Shown here piece by piece: positions 1 to 7,071 of a DNA stretch of 13,667 bases. The stretch is taken from the NCBI RefSeq assembly GCF_000332495.1, contig NZ_AOGW02000022.1, forward strand, positions 1 to 13,667. The letters are read 5' to 3'. The translations under genes and the position numbers were made by a program. Each line of letters begins with the position of its first letter. Position 1 is the stretch's first letter. This DNA is from Leptospira terpstrae serovar Hualin str. LT 11-33 = ATCC 700639 (lineage in GTDB: Bacteria > Spirochaetota > Leptospiria > Leptospirales > Leptospiraceae). Below the pieces are notes generated by a model. That model was given only the letters and a program-made list of their open reading frames with translations, did no database searches and was not told where the DNA came from.

Positions 1-15
1 TAATTTTTTAATCAT
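1..15 (-). CDS. Start of an unknown gene, cut by the window edge
   Basis: Only the first five codons are visible (ATG ATT AAA AAA TTA, reading M-I-K-K-L). An ATG followed by lysine and hydrophobic codons just before an element matches the start of the other cassette genes here, many of which encode signal peptides. It sits 20 bases from the inverse core of the first element, a spacing seen in other cassettes. Nothing can be said about function. Confidence 0.4.
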
Positions 16-35
16 TATATTTTTTGAAATTATTG

Positions 36-201
36 CGCATAACGAACTAGGCTACTCGACGTTTCCCGACCCTGAGTCCCAGCGGGACGTTAGGGACTGG
101 CATGAAGCTTGCGTAAGCAAGGCGAATGCCAGAAGGGAAATGTGCCGCAGGCCAAGCGAGGCCGGTAGTGCCGAAGCGCAGTGAGTAGCTGCTGTTATGC
201 G
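36..201. repeat. attC-like element R1 (166 bp)
   Basis: Used here as the reference for the element's anatomy. Outer arms CGCATAAC (36-43) and GTTATGCG (194-201). Second arm pair GCTACTC (51-57) with GAGTAGC (183-189), separated from the outer arms by unequal unpaired spacers. Third pair TTTCCC (62-67) with GGGAAA (135-140). Inside are a hairpin GTCCC/GGGAC (76-88) extended by CCCT/AGGG, a hairpin CTGGCA/TGCCAG (97-132) enclosing CTTGC/GCAAG, a mini-hairpin GCC-GCA-GGC (144-152, sharing bases with the following GGCC), and GGC/GCC (160-172). This matches the R/L two-arm layout of integron attC sites but is longer and more branched. The assignment is by architecture, not by database match. Confidence 0.8.
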
Positions 202-214
202 AAGTTGCAGGTTG

Positions 215-952
215 TTAAAATGAGATTCCCGCTGCTATATCAGCATATGCTTCTGTATTCCTTCCAATTCCACTATTTGAATTTTTTATAATAGGTAAGT
301 TTAAAAGATAATTGCTCAATATATTCGATTCTGCTGAATTTGTTGTCATAAATGTTTCTATGTTTAATTCGGTTTTATTTTTTTGGAGAAACATGGGTCC
401 GCCAGTAATAGAGAAAAAGAGACCATTTTCTAAAGTAACTTTAAGTCCAATACCAGGAGAGATATAGTAGGTATTTAATTGTTTTAATTCAACTGAAGCA
501 TAACTAAAGCCTGAACCAATTACGTTACTATCAAAGATTGAACTTAAATTTATACCGTAACTTGTTGAGGGCAGATATCCTATAGTAGCATTAACGAAAA
601 AAATAGAGTTAAATAAATAGTAATTCATGAAAATTTTTGCAGAATCCTGAAATGCCTTGTCGAATTCCTGAAAATTATATATAGATTGATTTGTGGGCAA
701 AAACTTTTGATCATAATTATACTTGTATTTAGAGTTTATAAATATAAATCCTAATTCGGTATTCCCACTAAAATTGTATGAAATTCCTAGATATGGTGCG
801 TAGTAATAATTTGAGATACTATTAACTCCTGAAATAATTGAAATAGGTTTCTTACGTCTGTATTCAAGCTGTTCCTCATTAAATGATTTTGCATTTATTG
901 AGAAATTTGAAAAAATCAATAATAGAAATATTGTGACTTTTAATTTTGTCAT
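215..952 (-). CDS. Exported beta-barrel outer-membrane protein candidate
   Basis: A 245-residue protein of unrecognised family. The N-terminus is a clear signal peptide (basic MTKLK, hydrophobic run to about residue 17, then SINA-K, a plausible signal peptidase I site after residue 21). The rest is rich in Tyr, Ser, Asn and Phe, with alternating polar and hydrophobic stretches (for example YLGISYNF and TELGFIFI) and ends in AGISF. A terminal aromatic residue is usual for outer-membrane beta-barrels. The start is supported by TTAGGATC about 6-12 bases upstream of the ATG. The stop lies 14 bases from element R1 and the start 33 bases from R2, so the gene fills its cassette. It resembles the genes at 3993 and 11862 in type, but I see no clear sequence relationship. 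Beta-barrel is an inference from composition and termini. Confidence 0.75.
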   Translation of the reverse strand: MTKLKVTIFLLLIFSNFSINAKSFNEEQLEYRRKKPISIISGVNSISNYYYAPYLGISYNFSGNTELGFIFINSKYKYNYDQKFLPTNQSIYNFQEFDKAFQDSAKIFMNYYLFNSIFFVNATIGYLPSTSYGINLSSIFDSNVIGSGFSYASVELKQLNTYYISPGIGLKVTLENGLFFSITGGPMFLQKNKTELNIETFMTTNSAESNILSNYLLNLPIIKNSNSGIGRNTEAYADIAAGISF

Positions 953-984
953 TTTTTGATCCTAAATTATATATTCTGCAATTT

Positions 985-1149
985 CGCATAACGAACTAGC
1001 CTTAACGACGTAGGCTGACCCTGAGTCCCGGAACGGGACGTTAGGGACTGGAACGACGCTTGCGTAAGCAAGAGGAGTGCCAGAAGCCTATGTGTCGCAG
1101 ACCGAGCGAGGCCTTGTGCCGAAGCGAAGCGTTAAGGTGCTGTTATACG
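985..1149. repeat. attC-like element R2
   Basis: Ends CGCATAAC and GTTATACG. Second arms CCTTAACG / CGTTAAGG are a perfect match and differ in sequence from those of R1, a compensatory change. Third helix TAGGCT / AGCCTA. Interior hairpins of the GAGTCCC...GGGACGTTAGGG class. The right core (GTTATACGAC) pairs with the left end of R3 (GTCGTATAAC) rather than fully with its own left end. Confidence 0.8.
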
Positions 1150-1168
1150 ACGTATCAAATGCATTAAA

Positions 1169-1915
1169 TTAATTTTTGAAGTTTACTATTAAAATAAACA
1201 GAAAAATACAGATAAAAATAATTTTCTTTAAATATAAAGTTAATATCCAATAACAAAATGATGTGGGTGAAATAATAATCAAGAAAAGATGTTTTTTGAA
1301 ACGAAATTTGATATCTATAAAGTTTCGAAATCTATATTCTCTTTGTTCAATGTATTTTCTTGCACGTAAATTGAATCCTTTTATTGAGTATCGATATTCG
1401 TAATTGATTGTAATTTTGTTCCTTTTTAAGGAAAATCTAATTATGTAGTTTAAACAATCATAGGTTTCAGCAGGCGGAATATTTTCCCCCTTCGGCCCTA
1501 TTTTTCCCGCCAATTGCAGACGATCAAATGCCGAGTAGTAAAGGATTTTATTTGTAAAAATATAAGTTAATAGTTTATCTTTTAAATTTGCTTTTAATTG
1601 AGCGAATTGTGATTGAGAGAATTTATATACCTCAATTTCTTTTTCTCTACTTAAGACATTTTCCTCAATTCCATAAGCATAGCTGTAAGATATATACTTT
1701 CTATAAATGCAAATTAGTATTATTAAATATAGGTAAGAGAAAATAGTTTCGTCCGAAAAATAAAGTCCAGCTATTCTATTTATAAAATTTGAAATACAAT
1801 TTAGAATCCAATGCAAAAGTAAATTCTCGATTATGTTTTTTGCATCTCCGATACCAACTGCTAAAGCTAGTAATGAAGTAATGAATGCTAGATTTTCCTT
1901 TTTATCTATTTTCAT
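1169..1915 (-). CDS. Multi-pass membrane protein of unknown function
   Basis: A 248-residue protein I do not recognise. Hydrophobic segments lie near residues 8-25, roughly 30-50 and 58-73 (FSYLYLIILICIY), followed by a charged central region of about 130 residues, probably cytoplasmic (EIEVYKFSQSQ, KANLKDK, then a basic Lys/Arg-rich part). Two more hydrophobic segments end the chain (LFLIIISPTSFCYWILTLYL and IIFICIFLFILIV). No catalytic motif is visible. The start codon is 18 bases from element R3, and the upstream sequence (ATATCAAAAATATAA) has no Shine-Dalgarno match, so translation may be weak or leader-dependent. The stop is 20 bases from R2. A real gene is likely from its length and its fit to the cassette. 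Confidence 0.7.
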   Translation of the reverse strand: MKIDKKENLAFITSLLALAVGIGDAKNIIENLLLHWILNCISNFINRIAGLYFSDETIFSYLYLIILICIYRKYISYSYAYGIEENVLSREKEIEVYKFSQSQFAQLKANLKDKLLTYIFTNKILYYSAFDRLQLAGKIGPKGENIPPAETYDCLNYIIRFSLKRNKITINYEYRYSIKGFNLRARKYIEQREYRFRNFIDIKFRFKKHLFLIIISPTSFCYWILTLYLKKIIFICIFLFILIVNFKN

Positions 1916-1932
1916 TTATATTTTTGATATGT

Positions 1933-2096
1933 CGTATAACGAACTAGGCTAACCGACGTAGGCTGACCCTGAGCCTCGTAGAGGCGTTAGGGACTGGCAC
2001 GTAGTTTGCGGATGCAAACGAGTGACAGAAAGCCTATGTGCCGTAGGCCGAGCGAGGGCGAAGTCCCGAAGCGAAGTGGTTAGCTGCTGTTATACG
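1933..2096. repeat. attC-like element R3
   Basis: Ends CGTATAAC and GTTATACG. Second arms CTAACC / GGTTAG, third helix TAGGCT / AGCCTA. The interior loop hairpin is GAGCCTCGTAGAGGCG, a different stem sequence at the same position as the GTCCC/GGGAC hairpin of R1. Belongs to the TAGGCT subfamily with R2, R4, R9, R10 and R14. Confidence 0.8.
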
Positions 2097-2145
2097 CAGT
2101 AGCGATAGTAGCTGATTGAATTTCAATTTAAATTAATTGTTCAAA

Positions 2146-2772
2146 TCATTTTTTTATATTAAAGACGTGGTCAATTTTAACACGATCGTAATCAAGTATC
2201 CATTCATTATATTTTTTATATATGGGTTCTAAGGTTTCTATTGTTTTTGATACTACATCTAAACCTCGGTCATCATAAATTTTGAAAATTATTTTTTTAT
2301 CTAAATTAACAAAAATTAAATCATCAGTTATTCGTGGAATTTTATTTGGAAAATCTCTATGGATTAGTGCTTCAATTAATTTGAAATAATTAATGTGCTT
2401 AGTTGAGGATTGAATATTGGCTTGGATACATAATTTTAATTCGGAATTATGATGGTTTGAATATTTTTTGAAATATACACTTCTATAATTAAGATTTTTG
2501 ATTTGACTAAAAATGAAATTATTTTTTGAAATTTTCTTTCGTTTATTTTGAGAAATGTTAATGACAACCAAAATATTATCATTTGGTTCGAATGTATTTT
2601 CGAATATTAGTAAAGACCTATCAATACATTCTTTAAAATATGAGTCGCTTTCAAATTCGTAATTTGATTGTAGATTAATTCTTAGCCCGTATTCAAAATT
2701 ATAAAATAATGGTTTTTTTAATTTATCTTTTTTAAAATTTGTAGTTAGGAAATTATTTAAACTGATATTCAT
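2146..2772 (-). CDS. DUF3885-like protein
   Basis: A 208-residue soluble protein with no signal peptide. The pattern matches, from memory, the DUF3885 family: an N-terminal part reading NFEYGLRINL, then an YFKECIDRSLLIFENTF helix, a central ILVVINIS strand, and the characteristic C-terminal block with IYDDRGLDVV (about residues 165-175), PIYKKYNEWILDYDR and a final Asp/Phe pair. The function of that family is unknown to me. It is found in diverse bacteria, often as a small stand-alone protein. The gene lies between R3 and R4, with 50 bases after the stop and 65 bases before the start. No good ribosome-binding site precedes the ATG. The family call is by recognition of the C-terminal motif and has not been checked against a profile. 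Confidence 0.75.
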   Translation of the reverse strand: MNISLNNFLTTNFKKDKLKKPLFYNFEYGLRINLQSNYEFESDSYFKECIDRSLLIFENTFEPNDNILVVINISQNKRKKISKNNFIFSQIKNLNYRSVYFKKYSNHHNSELKLCIQANIQSSTKHINYFKLIEALIHRDFPNKIPRITDDLIFVNLDKKIIFKIYDDRGLDVVSKTIETLEPIYKKYNEWILDYDRVKIDHVFNIKK

Positions 2773-2837
2773 TTCATCTATTTGTTATCTTCAAAGTTTA
2801 TATCTTTGTTTTTAATTTTTGATATTCTGAGCTATTG

Positions 2838-3003
2838 CGTATAACGAACTAGACTAACCGACGTAGGCTGACCCTGAGTCCCGGAACGGGACGTTAGGGA
2901 CTGGTCACGACACTTGCGAAGGCAAGGGGAGTGCCAGAAGCCTATGTGTCGCAGACCAAGCGAGGGCTTGTCCCGAAGCGCAGCGGTTAGTTGCTGTTAT
3001 GCG
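2838..3003. repeat. attC-like element R4
   Basis: Ends CGTATAAC and GTTATGCG. Second arms CTAACC / GGTTAG, third helix TAGGCT / AGCCTA. The mini-hairpin is GTC-GCA-GAC, replacing the GCC-GCA-GGC of R1 by a compensatory pair change. The last helix is GGG/CCC instead of GGC/GCC. Confidence 0.8.
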
Positions 3004-3047
3004 CAGTTAACGGTCTCTTCAATAAGAGTAAGATTATTATAAAATTT

Positions 3048-3740
3048 CTATTCTATTATGATTATCTTATTTTTTTCATTTTCAGATTGGTTCGAATAAC
3101 TTTCTTTTTCGAACCAATTTATATGATTTTTTCTTACTTTGTGAAAGCGCACAATTGGGTTGTCGCTTTTAGAAAGATATATTCTGAAATTATCCTTAGG
3201 AAAGTCTTTTTCTAGTTTTACTTTCCACATTTCAGAAATATGTTTTCCTAGGTTCCACGCATCTTTGAAATCAGGATGTTCGCTATCCCAGAATGGCTCA
3301 TCGGGTAAATCTGCAGAATGGGTAAATAAATCAAGTATGTGTAAGTGATTTATGAAACATTCAGCTTCAATGGGATCTGCTGGAATTTTTTCTACCTTTG
3401 AATATTCACATTTAATAAAAATCATTCCATTTTTATCGATAAATTCAGGCCAAAAGTAATCAGATATAATTTTTTGTATCCAACCTACTTGAGCATTATC
3501 ATTTGGAAGATTACCTTCAAATCCATTCGAAATTCGTTTTTGAGCATTTGATAAAATTTCTTTGTAATCTTCATTAAACATTGCAGAGGTTGTTTTATCA
3601 ACTTTCGCTGCAAGTTGCTGGATTGTGATATATTCCGAAGGATGTTTGAAGTTCAGCCTATTAGTATCAGCAAAACGAGCAAAAAGTTCGAATAGAATTA
3701 TTGCTTGATCTTCACTTATTTCTAAAGAATATTTTTTCAT
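3048..3740 (-). CDS. Hypothetical soluble protein
   Basis: A 230-residue protein that I do not recognise. It begins MKKYSLEISEDQAIILFELFARFAD, a helical stretch without export features, and continues with an acidic, Trp- and Phe-containing body (GWIQKIISDYFWPEF, EPFWDSEHPDF, AWNLGKHISEMWKV). The C-terminus is basic and polar (EKNKIIIIE). No enzyme motif is apparent. The start is well supported by AAGGAA seven bases before the ATG. The gene fills the R4-R5 cassette (45 bases after the stop, 77 before the start). The intracellular location and composition set it apart from the envelope-type neighbours. Confidence 0.7.
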   Translation of the reverse strand: MKKYSLEISEDQAIILFELFARFADTNRLNFKHPSEYITIQQLAAKVDKTTSAMFNEDYKEILSNAQKRISNGFEGNLPNDNAQVGWIQKIISDYFWPEFIDKNGMIFIKCEYSKVEKIPADPIEAECFINHLHILDLFTHSADLPDEPFWDSEHPDFKDAWNLGKHISEMWKVKLEKDFPKDNFRIYLSKSDNPIVRFHKVRKNHINWFEKESYSNQSENEKNKIIIIE

Positions 3741-3817
3741 TATTTCCTTAAATTTCTACAATGGAAAAGATACTCATTCTTTTTTGTATTTAAGTTTTAA
3801 TTTTTGACCGTTTATTG

Positions 3818-3980
3818 CGCATAACGAACTAGGGGAGACGACGTTCCTCGTAGCTGAGCCTCGCAGAGGTGTTAGCGTCGGCGCGTCTTCTTGCGTAGCA
3901 AGAAGCGTGACGGAGAGGAATGTGGCGCAGCCCAAGCGAGGCCGTAGAGCCGAAGCGCAGCGTTTCCTCGCTGTTATGCG
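3818..3980. repeat. attC-like element R5
   Basis: First member of the second subfamily (R5, R7, R8, R11, R12, R15). Ends CGCATAAC and GTTATGCG. Second arms GGGGAGACG / CGTTTCCTC (one mismatch and one wobble). Third helix TTCCTC / GAGGAA. Interior hairpin GCCTCGCAGAGGTG, then a CTTCT / AGAAG hairpin within CGTC...GACG. The mini-hairpin is GGC-GCA-GCC. Confidence 0.8.
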
Positions 3981-3992
3981 AAGTATTTTATT

Positions 3993-4739
3993 TTATAATG
4001 CAATTCCTGCATAAAATGATATAACTGAAAATTCAGAATTTCCCATTTTATATTGGTTTCCAAAATATAAATCCTGTATATATTTTAAAGGAAATCCATT
4101 AAAGTATACTGGATCAAAAGTATAATGATCTTTGATTTTTCCTGAATTTATAATTCCATATTCGAATTCAATTCCCATTATAAAATTTTCAAAGAATTCT
4201 TTTCTATACCCAATTCCCATGGTTCCAAAAAATCTGTTCGAAAATGTAGTGATTTTTGAAAAAGGTTGATACTCAATATTGCGTCCTATATATATAAAAT
4301 TTTTTTCTTCTTTTGTAAATCCTTTTTCTACACCAGCATTCAAACTACCATAGAAATTATCATAGAAAAAGTATTGAGTTCTAAACATAAAATACTCTCC
4401 ATATCGGGAATTAGAAAACTCACTAATTTGCCGATAATCAATATAAGATCTATGAGCAAAACTATAATTACTATCCGATTTTTCTCCAATGTTATAGGTA
4501 AATCCAACGAAGAATTTATTTGTAATTCCCAAAAGTACGTTTAAATCGAAATCTTCCGTTCTTTTTCTAAAAGAACTGTATTTGTATCTATTTAAAGTAT
4601 AAGGAGTTGAATATATATGAAGTCTTTTTCGGTTTTGTTCTTCACCTTTTGGTTCAATGTTTTCTTCTGAAAATATTTGGTAGGGTAATAGAAGTAGAAA
4701 TATAACTAGAATTTGAAAATTCTTCTTATTTTTTTTCAT
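3993..4739 (-). CDS. Exported beta-barrel outer-membrane protein candidate
   Basis: A 248-residue protein with a signal peptide (MKKNKKN, hydrophobic run to about residue 20, IFS-EE cleavage near residue 24). The mature part alternates Tyr/Phe-rich strand-like stretches (FDLNVLLGIT, KFFVGFTYNIG, YGEYFMFRTQYFFY, YGSLNAGVEKGF, FFGTMGIGYRKEFF) with polar turns, and ends VISFYAGIAL. This is the usual look of an 8- to 12-strand outer-membrane barrel; no family name is offered. The start has AAGAAA upstream. The stop lies only 13 bases from R5 and the start 34 bases from R6. Confidence is higher for export than for the barrel fold. Confidence 0.75.
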   Translation of the reverse strand: MKKNKKNFQILVIFLLLLPYQIFSEENIEPKGEEQNRKRLHIYSTPYTLNRYKYSSFRKRTEDFDLNVLLGITNKFFVGFTYNIGEKSDSNYSFAHRSYIDYRQISEFSNSRYGEYFMFRTQYFFYDNFYGSLNAGVEKGFTKEEKNFIYIGRNIEYQPFSKITTFSNRFFGTMGIGYRKEFFENFIMGIEFEYGIINSGKIKDHYTFDPVYFNGFPLKYIQDLYFGNQYKMGNSEFSVISFYAGIAL

Positions 4740-4772
4740 TTTTTGGTTTCTTAATTAAATTTTAAAATATTT

Positions 4773-4903
4773 CGCATAACGATTGAGCCTTCCCGAAGTT
4801 TCCCGCCCTGAGCCTCTGAAAGAGGCGTTAGGAGAAGCGGGAAATTTGCCGTAGGCCGAGCGCGGGCTAGACCCGCAGCGAAGCGTGAAGGCGATGTTAG
4901 TTG
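4773..4903. repeat. Short attC-like element R6 (131 bp) with non-matching ends
   Basis: Ends CGCATAAC and GTTAGTTG, which pair poorly with each other; the right end instead matches the left end of R7. Second arms GCCTTC / GAAGGC. Third helix TTTCCCGC / GCGGGAAA. It keeps the GCCTC/GAGGC hairpin and the GCC-GTA-GGC mini-hairpin but lacks the whole second hairpin (CTGGCAC...GTGCCAG in R1) found in all other complete elements. Its last stem is longer (GCGGG / CCCGC). It therefore looks like a natural minimal form. Confidence 0.8.
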
Positions 4904-5104
4904 CAGTGTGCCATTCGAGAATAAAGTATTGATAAGAAAGAACTGGAAGTCCACCCGAAACCTTTAACAAACAGCACAAATTAAATCACTGAAGAGCTTT
5001 CTTTGACAAACAAACCCCATGAATGTATATATATTCATAAGGTCTTTGCTTTTATGATAAAAAGCTAAAAAAACAGACTTGGCGAGAAGAAAATACGCAC
5101 ATTG
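4904..5104. other. ORF-less cassette between R6 and R7
   Basis: About 200 bases with no credible protein gene on either strand. The only minus-strand reading frame of note starts at a GTG near 4979 and runs straight into R6, so it is probably spurious. The body contains a plus-strand promoter-like sequence (5003-5031), an AT-rich imperfect palindrome ATGAATGTATATATATTCAT (5020-5039) and a small inverted repeat GCTTTT...AAAAGC just after it. The two ends (GTTAGTTGCAGTGTGC and GCACATTGCAACTAAC) are complementary, so this is a complete cassette. It could encode a small RNA or serve as a mobile promoter; neither is shown. Confidence 0.6.
5003..5031 (+). promoter_or_regulatory. Sigma70-type promoter-like sequence, plus strand
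   Basis: TTGACA (5003-5008), a 17-base spacer and TATATA (5026-5031) are close to consensus in sequence and spacing. It points along the plus strand, opposite to every gene in the window, toward R7. The -10 lies in an imperfect palindrome. Spirochaete promoters are not always well predicted by this consensus and AT-rich DNA gives chance matches, so activity is uncertain. Confidence 0.5.
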
Positions 5105-5268
5105 CAACTAACGAAATAGTGGAGACGACGTTCCTCGTAGCTGAGCCTACGTAGTAGGCGTTAGCGTCGGCGCGCCTTCTTGCGTAGCGAGAAGCGTGAC
5201 GGAGAGGAATGTGGCGCAGCCCAAGCGAGGCCTCGTGCCGAAGCGAAGCGTTTCCACGCTGTTATGCG
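5105..5268. repeat. attC-like element R7
   Basis: Ends CAACTAAC and GTTATGCG. The unusual left end matches the right end of R6 across the ORF-less cassette. Second arms GTGGAGACG / CGTTTCCAC, with a base pair changed on both sides relative to the GGGGAGACG class. Third helix TTCCTC / GAGGAA. Interior hairpin GCCTACGTAGTAGGC. Confidence 0.8.
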
Positions 5269-5282
5269 CTGTAGCGTATTTA

Positions 5283-5408
5283 CTATCTCTTTTTTTCTTC
5301 AGTTTTCCAATTTTTTTCTGTTTCATCGATTTTAGTGATATAGTTTAAGTTATATAAACAACTTGAAAAGATAAAACAAAAACTTATTGTCATATACATT
5401 TTAAACAT
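5283..5408 (-). CDS. Very small lipoprotein (41 residues)
   Basis: Reads MFKMYMTISFCFIFSSC, then a polar, Lys/Glu-rich tail ending WKTEEKKR. The hydrophobic segment followed by F-S-S-C (Cys 17) fits a lipoprotein signal, leaving a mature lipopeptide of 25 residues. It starts 3 bases after the stop of the upstream lipoprotein gene (5411-6022), consistent with co-translation, and its stop is 15 bases from R7. The spacing and lipobox are the main evidence; a short frame in AT-rich DNA can arise by chance. I do not recognise a family. It may be a partner of the upstream lipoprotein, which is inference only. Confidence 0.5.
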   Translation of the reverse strand: MFKMYMTISFCFIFSSCLYNLNYITKIDETEKNWKTEEKKR

Positions 5409-5410
5409 AT

Positions 5411-6022
5411 TCAAAAGTCCTTTTGTTCGTTCTGAATGAGAGAGATTACTTCTGGTATGGTTTTTAAAGCAAGATTTTTCATACTTCTATCTAGAGCTAA
5501 TTGGTAGAAATAATCAGGTTGAAATACTATAGTAGCTTCGCCGACTGCCTTAAATCTTCTTTTGAATGACTTATTTTTAAAATGAACAAAAATATTTATG
5601 TCTATAACAGCTATTGCATCGATCACAAAGAAACCTACTTCGGGTTCAATGAACATTTGGTTTACTTGAATTTCAATTTCCGGATTATCATTGGACGGTA
5701 GATTAGTAATAGTAAATCCAGAATTTTTGAGTTCGGTAATAAAAAGATTTTTTACGATTTCTTCTGCCTGAGGTTTAATGAAGATGTATCCCCTTTCGAT
5801 TCCGAATCCATCTTTAAATATTCCTTGAAAAGTAATTTTGTTTCTGGAAAAATTTTTGTAACTTTCAGAATAATTTACTGAAATGGTGATATTCTTGTAA
5901 GTTATTTCAGAATAAATAGGGTTTTCGTATTTATATTCGAAGGTTTTACTAGTAAGAATACATCCTAAGTTTATTAGAGAAATTATTAAATGTATTATGT
6001 ATTTAAATCTACTTAAATTCAT
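5411..6022 (-). CDS. Lipoprotein, possibly YajG-like
   Basis: A 203-residue protein with a lipoprotein signal (MNLSRFKY, hydrophobic core, L-I-N-L-G-C with Cys 21). The mature chain looks like a mixed alpha/beta domain: a repeated strand pattern, a helix AEEIVKNLFITELKNSGFTI (about residues 85-104), strands PEIEIQVNQMFIE and AVIDINIFVHF, then a long C-terminal helix. This order (amphipathic helix ending in a Gly-Phe turn, then several strands, then a helix) recalls YajG-type outer-membrane lipoproteins. The resemblance is general and the call tentative. The start is 34 bases from R8 and lacks a clear Shine-Dalgarno sequence. It is followed after 2 bases by a 41-residue lipoprotein frame in the same cassette. 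Confidence 0.75.
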   Translation of the reverse strand: MNLSRFKYIIHLIISLINLGCILTSKTFEYKYENPIYSEITYKNITISVNYSESYKNFSRNKITFQGIFKDGFGIERGYIFIKPQAEEIVKNLFITELKNSGFTITNLPSNDNPEIEIQVNQMFIEPEVGFFVIDAIAVIDINIFVHFKNKSFKRRFKAVGEATIVFQPDYFYQLALDRSMKNLALKTIPEVISLIQNEQKDF

Positions 6023-6055
6023 TTGTTTTAAATTTAGTTTTCGCTTTCGCTATAG

Positions 6056-6220
6056 CGCATAACGAACTAGGGGAGACGACGTTCCTCGTAGCTGAGCCTG
6101 CGGATGCAGGCGTTAGCGTCGGCGCGTCTTCTTGCGGAGCGAGAAGCGTGACGGAGAGGAATGTGCCACAGGCCAAGCGAGGCCATATGCCGAAGCGCAG
6201 CGTTTCCCCGCTGTTATACG
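6056..6220. repeat. attC-like element R8
   Basis: Ends CGCATAAC and GTTATACG. Second arms GGGGAGACG / CGTTTCCCC. Third helix TTCCTC / GAGGAA. Interior hairpin GCCTGCGGATGCAGGC. Mini-hairpin CC-ACA-GG, the ACA triloop being shared only with R15. Nearly identical to R15 over its whole length, apart from the right core and a few other bases. Confidence 0.8.
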
Positions 6221-6234
6221 CAGTTGGCGATTGG

Positions 6235-7044
6235 TTATCTATTGCAATAGTAACCTACATCATCGCAAACATCTGAATTTTCTCTTTCTTCAGTACACTT
6301 TTCCTTAAATGGATTATACTCTTTGCATTTTATATTTGTAAAAGTACATTTTTTTATATCAAGTTTGTATTTTGATGCAGCGAGATATTTTTCTTGTTCA
6401 TCCGTAATAAAGCCTTTTATCTGATCTTTCCAAATTAAATTAATAATCTTTATTTTTTGGTTTTTAGATTTATTCTTTTCTTTAATAATGCTTTTTCCCT
6501 CGGAATAATCGATCTTTTGTAATTCACTCTCTTTCATTTCTAATTGAATATAATTATTTTTTAAGTTATAGGATCCAGTCAGGATTTTTCTTTCTCCTTG
6601 AATGAAATCAATAAATTCATCTTTTAAATTTGATTCTTTATTTGATAAAGTTAAAGTTTTATATATCCCAATCCCATAAGGATTGCATCTAAGGAAAGAG
6701 TATGATGATTTCAAAGTTAATTTTTTAGAATTTTTTATTTCGGGTTGCCTAGCAAGAAAGTTATCGAGAACGAAGCCATTCACTTCTTTTACGTAATGCC
6801 ATGAAGAACTTTTTCCATCAAATATTTCCAGAATTTCCGTCTTCTTTGTATTTATTTTAGTTCCGTAAGGGATTTGGTTAATGATTTCAGAATTTATAGA
6901 GGGATTTTTTCTGACATTTAGAATATCCGTCATTGTGTAGTGTATTGAATATCCATCTTCGGAATTTAAAAATTCAAATGATTTGCAATGTATATTTGCT
7001 AGTAATATGAGGATGAAAAATAATCTTATTGTTGTTTTTTTCAT
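6235..7044 (-). CDS. Lipoprotein with bacterial SH3 domain
   Basis: A 269-residue protein with a lipoprotein-type signal: MKKTTIRLFFILILLANIHC, with Cys 20 as the likely lipidated residue. The -1 His is atypical for the E. coli lipobox but spirochaete lipoboxes are looser. Residues about 36-96 form an SH3_3-type domain (DILNVRKNPSINSEIINQIPYGTKI, then WHYVKEVNGFVLDNFL), a module usually found in envelope proteins that bind peptidoglycan or other ligands. The middle is Lys-rich, with strand-like segments. The last 40 residues are Cys-rich (C-x6-C, then C, C and C), probably disulphide-bonded outside the cytoplasm. The gene fills the R8-R9 cassette with 15 bases after the stop and 27 before the start, and no Shine-Dalgarno sequence is evident. 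Confidence 0.8.
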   Translation of the reverse strand: MKKTTIRLFFILILLANIHCKSFEFLNSEDGYSIHYTMTDILNVRKNPSINSEIINQIPYGTKINTKKTEILEIFDGKSSSWHYVKEVNGFVLDNFLARQPEIKNSKKLTLKSSYSFLRCNPYGIGIYKTLTLSNKESNLKDEFIDFIQGERKILTGSYNLKNNYIQLEMKESELQKIDYSEGKSIIKEKNKSKNQKIKIINLIWKDQIKGFITDEQEKYLAASKYKLDIKKCTFTNIKCKEYNPFKEKCTEERENSDVCDDVGYYCNR

Positions 7045-7071
7045 TGTTTATATTTTTGTTTTCGCCAATTG

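Noticed and set aside
36..201. tRNA, rRNA or another classical RNA gene in the G+C-rich blocks
   Set aside because: No cloverleaf, CCA end or rRNA landmark is present; the same fold recurs 16 times with core ends that pair across neighbouring genes, which points to recombination sites.
985..2096. Insertion sequences or MITEs with terminal inverted repeats
   Set aside because: No transposase and no target-site duplication is seen. The inverted ends alternate with the genes in an unbroken array and swap between neighbours, which fits site-specific recombination better.
2991..3348. Plus-strand frames overlapping the gene at 3048
   Set aside because: Antisense shadows of a longer frame with a good ribosome-binding site.
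4751..4979. Two overlapping minus-strand frames of 67 and 74 codons
   Set aside because: Most of their length is the translation of element R6, with Arg/Pro/Ala-rich sequence unlike any gene here.
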